DNA of 11,297 bases from Patescibacteria group bacterium UBA7396. GTDB lineage: Bacteria > Patescibacteriota > Gracilibacteria > BD1-5 > UBA6164. The notes beneath the pieces are model-generated. The model searched no databases. It was not told where the DNA came from and was given only the letters and a program-made list of their open reading frames with translations. The stretch lies in the NCBI GenBank assembly GCA_002470645.1, contig DKNE01000014.1, positions 1 through 11,297 of the forward strand, given 5' to 3'. Below are positions 7,670 to 11,297 of the stretch, piece after piece; position 1 is the first letter of the stretch; each line of letters opens with the position of its first letter. The translations under genes were made by a program, and so were the position numbers.

Positions 7670-8290
7670 CTATCTAAGAGTATTTAATTTTTCAACTGAA
7701 TCTTTTAATAAAACCAAGGTAGTATATTTTAAAAGATCTTGAATATTTAAATAATCTGTAGTTAAAGTTTTAACATTTGCTATATTTCTTGCTGATTTTT
7801 CAATCACTTCATTTTTTGAAGAAAGTGCAAGTAATACATTTTTTGTATATGGGAGAGTATTTAATACTGAAACCATATTTTTAGTTTTTGCTTCTGAAAA
7901 ATTTAAAGTATCTAAAACAAGTACATTGTTTGCTTTTACTTTAGCAGAAAGAATTGAACATAATGCTAATCTTCTTTCTTTTTTATTCATAGCTTTTGTA
8001 AAGTTAACGGTATTTCTAGGACCAAAAGCAACTCAACCTCCGATTCTAATTGGAGATCTATTTCCTCAAGCTCTTGCTTTACCAGTACCTTTTTGTTTAA
8101 AAATTTTTCTTGTAGAACCCCTTACTTCACCTCTGGTTTTAGTATGAGCTACTACTTGTCTAGCGTTTGCTAATTGATATACTAAAGCTCTATGTATTAA
8201 ACCTTCATTTACATCAACACCAAACACCGATTCATTTAATTCAATCGTTCCAATTTCTTTTCCCTCTTGATTTAGTAATTTAGTTTCCAT
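7670..8290 (-). CDS. rplD: 50S ribosomal protein L4
   Basis: Large-subunit protein with an extended loop in the exit tunnel; in E. coli it represses the S10 operon. 206 aa, normal length. VNEGLIHRALVYQLANARQV at about 27-46, then TRGEVRGSTRKIFKQKGTGK (52-71), ARAGGNRSPIRIGGGVAFGP and a less conserved Rossmann-like C-terminal half. Two UGA codons at Gly75 and Gly86, both within the tunnel loop (family: KARxGSxRSPxWRGGGVVFGP). Under the standard code this gene looks like two broken ORFs (8066-8290 and 7670-7990). ATG start 18 bp after rplC. Confidence 0.96.
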
Positions 8291-8308
8291 TTAGTATAAA
8301 TTAAAGAT

Positions 8309-8914
8309 TTAAAATTTTATAGAGATTAGAGAGTTTCTAGCTCCAGGAACTGGACCTTTTACTCCTAACACTGATAATTCTTTATTTAAGATTTCAACTC
8401 AAACTTTTTTCAAAGTAATTTGTTCATCTCACATATGTCAGTGCATTTTTTTACCTTTATGAGTTCTTCTTGGTTTTCTGTTACCGATAGATCATAACGC
8501 TCTATGGAATTTAGAACCATGAGTAGCTAATCATCCAGAAAAATTATGTCTTTTCATCGCTCACGCAAATCATTTTCATTTTGAGAAACCAGTAATTTCT
8601 ACCATTTCTACTCCATCAAGTATATCTAATGTGATAGTATCACCAACATTAAATTTTGAAGCTTCCTCAGTATTTAAAGGAAGTTCTTTAATTTTAGAAA
8701 AATCAGAAAAGTTTAATGATTTTTTTCATTCTGCTAATGCACCTTCTTTCCCTTCTTTTAAAACTCAAACCACAAGTGAAATATATCCATCTGTTTCTTG
8801 AGTTTTTATTGCAACCACTTTTAAAGTCGGAACTTTAAGTAATGTAACAGGAATAAAATCATTTCATTTAACTATTCTTGTCATCTCTAGCTTTGAAGCC
8901 AATAATCAAGCCAT
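8309..8914 (-). CDS. rplC: 50S ribosomal protein L3
   Basis: Early 23S-binding protein that starts 50S assembly; its central extension reaches the peptidyl transferase centre. 201 aa, standard. Motifs: KLEMTRIV near the N-terminus, FSKGKGFAGAMKRHNFSGG at 110-128 (family: TSKGKGFAGTVKRHGFKGG), HGSKFHRALGSIGNRKPRR at 132-150, KKMHGHMGDEQIT and KGPVPGARNSLISI. Twelve UGA codons, including three in GKGFAGA, all Gly. It is the first gene of the operon in this window: rpsJ (S10), which usually precedes it, is absent. An internal ATG at residue 11 is possible, but the longer start fits the family length. The leader is AT-rich and carries a structured element and a good promoter. Confidence 0.97.
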
Positions 8915-8941
8915 GTTAAAATAAATTAAAATATAAAAGTT

Positions 8942-8989
8942 AGAGGTTAAACTAGTACCTCGACAGGAGCACCGTTTAACTTAACCTCT
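8942..8989 (-). promoter_or_regulatory. structured 5' leader element of the rplC operon
   Basis: On the minus strand AGAGGTTAA (8989-8981) pairs with TTAACCTCT (8950-8942) over 9 bp, enclosing an inner stem-loop GTGCTC / GAG-g-TAC with loop CTGTC. The inner stem has a G-U pair on the minus strand that would be an A-C mismatch on the plus strand, supporting function as leader RNA of rplC. An alternative pairing exists: GTTAAAC with GTTTAAC overlaps the same arms, so two exclusive folds are possible. It lies 28 nt upstream of the rplC start codon and is more GC-rich than its surroundings. Candidate site for ribosomal protein autoregulation; I do not recognise it as a named family. Confidence 0.6.
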
Positions 8990-9036
8990 TCCAAAACGTA
9001 TCATTAGTCTTTAAAAGACAAATAAATAGCCCGAAT

Positions 9037-9064
9037 ATTTTATAAAAAAAGTAGGAAATGTCAA
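9037..9064 (-). promoter_or_regulatory. promoter of the ribosomal protein operon
   Basis: On the minus strand a perfect -35 TTGACA (9064-9059), a 16-bp spacer and -10 TAAAAT (9042-9037). Transcription would start near 9030, giving a leader of about 115 nt. That leader would contain a small hairpin (GTCTT/AAGAC, 9007-9019) and the larger structured element. Confidence 0.65.
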
Positions 9065-9080
9065 AAAGAAATATTTTTTT

Positions 9081-9108
9081 TTGATTTTTATAAGTTTATT
9101 GGTATAGT
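9081..9108 (+). promoter_or_regulatory. promoter of pheS
   Basis: TTGATT (9081-9086), 16-bp spacer, TATAGT (9103-9108): a good sigma-70-like match, with a start near 9115 and a leader of only about 23 nt before the pheS ATG. It is divergent from the rplC promoter, with the two -35 boxes 16 bp apart. No Shine-Dalgarno in the leader. Confidence 0.6.
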
Positions 9109-9137
9109 AAGCAAAAATTTATACTTAAAAACCATTT

Positions 9138-10187
9138 ATGAAGAACCAAATACAAGAATTAAAAAAATATTTTCTAAATGAGCTTCAAAATACTCATTCT
9201 TTAGAATGATTAAAATCACTTAATGATAGTTTATTATGAAAAAAATGACAATTAAATGATATTTTAAAAGGGTTAAAAGATTTAACAGAATCAGAAAGAA
9301 AAGATATTTGAATGTTGGCGAATGAATTAAAGGAATTTATTAAATCAGAATCAGAGAAAAAAGAGTCTGAAATTGAAAATATTCATTATAAAAAAATTGA
9401 AAATGATGAAAAAATTGATGTTACTCTTGAATTTCCAAATGAAAATAAATGACACCTACATCCTATTTCACTTACATCAAAAATTTTAGAAGATATTTTT
9501 ATATCTCTTTGATTTAAGGTAGAAGACGGACCACAAATTGAAACTGAGGAGTTTAATTTTGATAAACTTAATATTCCTGATAATCATCCTGCAAGAGACG
9601 TATGGGATACATTTTGGGTAAGTGATGAAATTAACTCTAACAAAAAAATTGGAGACAGACATCTTTTAAGAACTCATACTTCTCCTGTTCAAGTAAGAAC
9701 TATGTTAAAATGAGAACTCCCTATCAAAATTATTGTTCCAGGAAGAGTATTTAGATATGAGCAAGAAGATGCAAGACATACTTCAAATTTTTATCAACTC
9801 GAATGACTGGTAGTTGGAAAAGGAGTAACTTTCTGAGATCTGAAATGGACACTTGATACAGTAATGAAAAAACTTCTTTGAGAAGAAACCAAGCTCAGAT
9901 TCAGGCCAAGTATTTTCCCATTTACTGAACCATCAGCAGAAATAGATGTAAGTTGTCAACTCTGTAACGGAAATGGATGTAAAATGTGTTCCGGAACAGG
10001 TTGGGTAGAACTTCTTGGAGCTGGAATGGTTCATCCAAAAGTACTAGAAGCCTGTAATGTTGACCCAGAAGTTTATTCATGATTTGCATTCGGTATGTGA
10101 ATTGACAGAATTGCAGCGCAAAGATATTGAGTTTCATCAAGTAGAATGTTTTATCAAAATAAATTAAAATTAAATGAACAGTTTTAA
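9138..10187 (+). CDS. pheS: phenylalanine-tRNA ligase alpha subunit
   Basis: Catalytic subunit of the class II alpha2-beta2 enzyme that charges tRNA-Phe. 349 aa, standard. An N-terminal coiled-coil arm (about 1-90) includes SLLGKKGQLNDILKGLKDL. The catalytic core runs from HPISLTSKILEDIFISLGFK at 108-127, through HLLRTHTSPVQVRTML (175-190), motif 2 GRVFRYEQEDARHTSNFYQL (202-221) and motif 3 GFAFGMGIDRIAAQRYGVSS (315-334). A four-Cys cluster (C273, C276, C281, C284; CQLC...CKMC) precedes GWVELLGAGMVHPKVL and may bind zinc. Thirteen UGA codons, including LGKKG and FGMGIDR, are family glycines. It stands alone: no pheT follows, and a terminator lies at its end. UAA stop. Confidence 0.97.
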
Positions 10188-10216
10188 AAAATAGCCTCAT
10201 TATGAGGTTATTTTTT
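10186..10216. terminator. bidirectional terminator between pheS and the membrane nuclease gene
   Basis: Stem CCTCA (10195-10199) / TGAGG (10203-10207), extended by a G-T pair and A-T pairs, with a 3-base loop, an A-run before and a T-run after. It works in either direction and serves the two convergent genes. The T-run on the plus side overlaps the UAA stop codon of the minus-strand gene (10215-10217). Confidence 0.8.
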
Positions 10217-10886
10217 AAATTGTAATAAACATAATTCTATCTAGTTTTGATTCAAAGCTTTCTTCAATATCTTTTTTCCAATTTTCATATATTTCATCTG
10301 ATTTTTTAATATCATCATGGAGTTTTAAATTAAATAAAACTATTATTAAATAATCCCATTCTTTTGTATATCTAATAATTTTATCTGGTATTGTTTTTAA
10401 ATCACTAAAATTTGTTGGTCATTTTATTTCAATTGCAATATTTTCTATTAAAATATCTGGCCTTGTGTAATTTTTAGAAATTTCTATATCTAAGGATGGG
10501 AAAAAATTTTTTAAATATCAAGATAATTCTATTTGATAAGGCTCTTCTTTTGAATAATTTCTAAGTGGCTTAAAAGACTCAATTTTTTCTTTAATATTTT
10601 TTACTTGTTCTGGCAATTGATCTATTTTATCTTGTTCTAATTGCTTATTTTTTTTACATTTAAAATAAAAAATAAATAAAAATAATAATATTAATAAAAA
10701 TAAAATTAATCATAATATATAAATATAAATTATATTTTTTTCAATATATGGTAAAAATTTTTCTTTAAACGCCTTTTGTAAAATATATATAAATAATCAA
10801 AGTAATACCGCTAAACCAATAATTGCATCAAATTCTTTTTCAACTTGAGTTTTTCTTTTATATGTATATTTTTTCTTTCTTCCCAT
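10215..10886 (-). CDS. membrane protein with PD-(D/E)XK nuclease-like domain
   Basis: 223 aa with four UGA-Gly codons; I do not recognise a named family. Order: a basic N-terminus (GRKKKYTYKRK), two membrane helices at about 19-40 and 52-75, a charged linker (76-113), then a soluble domain. That domain holds YQIELSGYLKNFFP (117-130) and RPDILIENIAIEIKGP (142-157), i.e. P-D144-x8-E153-x-K155, the PD-(D/E)XK nuclease motif, with E120 as a possible extra acidic residue. A Lys-rich, Trp-containing tail follows. In this fold D, E and K bind metal and cleave DNA or RNA. I infer a membrane-anchored nuclease facing the cytoplasm, with a role in defence, DNA uptake or turnover all open. It stands as its own unit, convergent with pheS. 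A fold homologue without activity is possible. Confidence 0.7.
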
Positions 10887-10902
10887 TTTTATAAATTAAA
10901 CA

Positions 10903-10939
10903 AATATTTAAAATCAATAATATCATTATTTTAAATATT
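10903..10939. repeat. 12-bp inverted repeat upstream of the membrane nuclease gene
   Basis: AATATTTAAAAT (10903-10914) and ATTTTAAATATT (10928-10939) are perfect inverted arms with a 13-base spacer. They flank the proposed -10 box of the gene starting at 10886, so this could be an operator. All bases in the arms are A/T, which raises the chance of coincidence. Confidence 0.4.
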
Positions 10940-10944
10940 GCAAA
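10917..10944 (-). promoter_or_regulatory. possible promoter of the membrane nuclease gene
   Basis: On the minus strand TTTGCA (10944-10939), a 16-bp spacer, TATTAT (10922-10917), about 30 bp before the ATG. The match is moderate and the area is AT-rich, so confidence is low. Confidence 0.3.
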
Positions 10945-10955
10945 TTTTAAAGACT

Positions 10956-10987
10956 AAAAAACCTTAACATTTCTGTTAAGGTTTTTT
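10956..10987. terminator. terminator after the tRNA-Val gene
   Basis: A perfect 13-bp stem: AAAAAACCTTAAC (10956-10968) with GTTAAGGTTTTTT (10975-10987), 6-base loop. On the minus strand it ends the rRNA-tRNA unit 13 bases after the tRNA-Val CCA end. It shields the membrane nuclease gene from read-through; being symmetrical, it could also work the other way. Confidence 0.88.
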
Positions 10988-10999
10988 CTAAATTATTTA

Positions 11000-11076
11000 T
11001 GGTGGGTGATATAGGATTCGAACCTATGACCCCCTGCTTGTAAGGCAGATGCTCTCGCCAACTGAGCTAATCACCC
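11000..11076 (-). tRNA. tRNA-Val (UAC)
   Basis: 77 nt including an encoded CCA. Acceptor GGGTGAT/ATCACCC (7 bp), discriminator A, D stem GCTC/GAGC, anticodon stem TCTGC/GCAGG with loop CTTACAA (anticodon TAC in DNA), T arm ATAGG-TTCGAAT-CCTAT. Every arm pairs. It is the last gene of the 5S-tRNA-Arg-tRNA-Val series, 6 bp after tRNA-Arg. Confidence 0.95.
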
Positions 11077-11082
11077 ATAATA

Positions 11083-11157
11083 TGGTACCCGAGGCAGGGA
11101 TCGAACCTACGACCTTTGGCTTAGAAGGCCACTGCTCTTCCGCTGAGCTACTCGGGC
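11083..11157 (-). tRNA. tRNA-Arg (UCU)
   Basis: 75 nt including an encoded CCA. Acceptor GCCCGAG/CTCGGGT with a G-U first pair, D stem GCTC/GAGC, anticodon loop CTTCTAA (anticodon TCT), T arm GTAGG-TTCGATC-CCTGC. The outermost anticodon-stem pair is a G-A mismatch. It reads AGA and AGG, and AGA is by far the main Arg codon in all genes of the window. Confidence 0.94.
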
Positions 11158-11160
11158 ATA

Positions 11161-11182
11161 AATCTAATTTTCCTCAGATTTC
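11161..11182 (-). repeat. hairpin between 5S rRNA and tRNA-Arg
   Basis: On the minus strand AAATCTGA pairs with TTAGATTT (8 bp, one G-U pair) around a GGAAAA loop. The G-U pair is possible only on the minus-strand RNA. It may guide processing of the 5S-tRNA transcript. The rest of this 48-bp spacer contains a repeat of AAGATTTT. Confidence 0.35.
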
Positions 11183-11206
11183 AAAAAAAATCTTAATATC
11201 AAAATC

Positions 11207-11297
<91 letters not shown>

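Noticed and set aside
5625..8147. Plus-strand ORFs at 5625-5879, 7080-7295 and 7926-8147
   Set aside because: Antisense to rplV/rpsC, rplB and rplD; low-complexity translations without recognisable domains.
8951..8974. Plus-strand resemblance of the leader element to the 23S sarcin-ricin loop (CTAGTAC..CGA..AGGA)
   Set aside because: The likeness is on the strand opposite to the rplC transcript and has extra bases; probably coincidence.
9922..10200. Minus-strand ORF antisense to the 3' end of pheS
   Set aside because: Starts inside pheS coding sequence and crosses the terminator; no support as a protein.
66..10886. UGA read as tryptophan, as in Mycoplasma
   Set aside because: UGA falls on conserved glycines, not tryptophans, and UGG is used at conserved Trp sites, sometimes right beside UGA (L2 PWG).
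66..10886. Genes broken by many stop mutations or sequencing errors (pseudogenes)
   Set aside because: Only UGA appears in frame, never UAA or UAG; frames are otherwise intact and lengths normal in 21 genes.
66..10886. UGA as selenocysteine
   Set aside because: Too many sites, in ribosomal proteins, at glycine positions; no selenocysteine insertion hairpins visible.

Overview
This window comes from a strongly AT-rich bacterium that reads UGA as glycine (genetic code 25). That points to the Candidate Phyla Radiation lineages Gracilibacteria (BD1-5/GN02) or Absconditabacteria (SR1); the sequence alone does not let me choose between them. With the standard code almost every gene here looks shattered. 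With UGA as Gly, 21 protein genes read through cleanly at normal family lengths. About 105 in-frame UGA codons (hand count) fall on positions that are glycine in the families, for example L2 HPHGGGEG, S19 KKGP, S3 VGGRLNGAEIAR and PheS FAFGMGIDR. UGG still stands at conserved Trp positions. Stops are UAA (20 genes) or UAG (rpsN only).

Layout. (1) Positions 1-65: tail of the ribosomal-protein operon with a rho-independent terminator. (2) 66-8914, minus strand: fused S10-spc ribosomal protein cluster in canonical order, read right to left: rplC-rplD-rplW-rplB-rpsS-rplV-rpsC-rplP-rpmC-rpsQ-rplN-rplX-rplE-rpsN-rpsH-rplF-rplR-rpsE-rplO. rpsJ (S10) is not at its head. rpmD (L30) is missing between rpsE and rplO. 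The operon ends at a terminator after rplO instead of continuing into secY within the window. (3) 8915-9137: divergent control region with a promoter and structured leader for rplC and a promoter for pheS. (4) 9138-10187, plus strand: pheS, alone, without pheT. (5) 10215-10886, minus strand: a two-helix membrane protein with a PD-(D/E)XK nuclease-like C-terminal domain, convergent with pheS across a shared terminator. (6) 10956-11297, minus strand: end of an rRNA unit, partial 5S rRNA then tRNA-Arg(UCU), tRNA-Val(UAC) and a terminator.

The whole window is translation machinery except for the membrane nuclease-like protein, which is the least ordinary protein gene. None of the ribosomal genes has a visible Shine-Dalgarno sequence; their leaders are runs of A and T. 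Four unusually wide gaps inside the operon each hold an inverted repeat. Arg codons are almost all AGA, matching the tRNA-Arg(UCU) encoded here. No gene-free stretch exceeds about 225 bases. I saw no CRISPR, insertion sequence or prophage.
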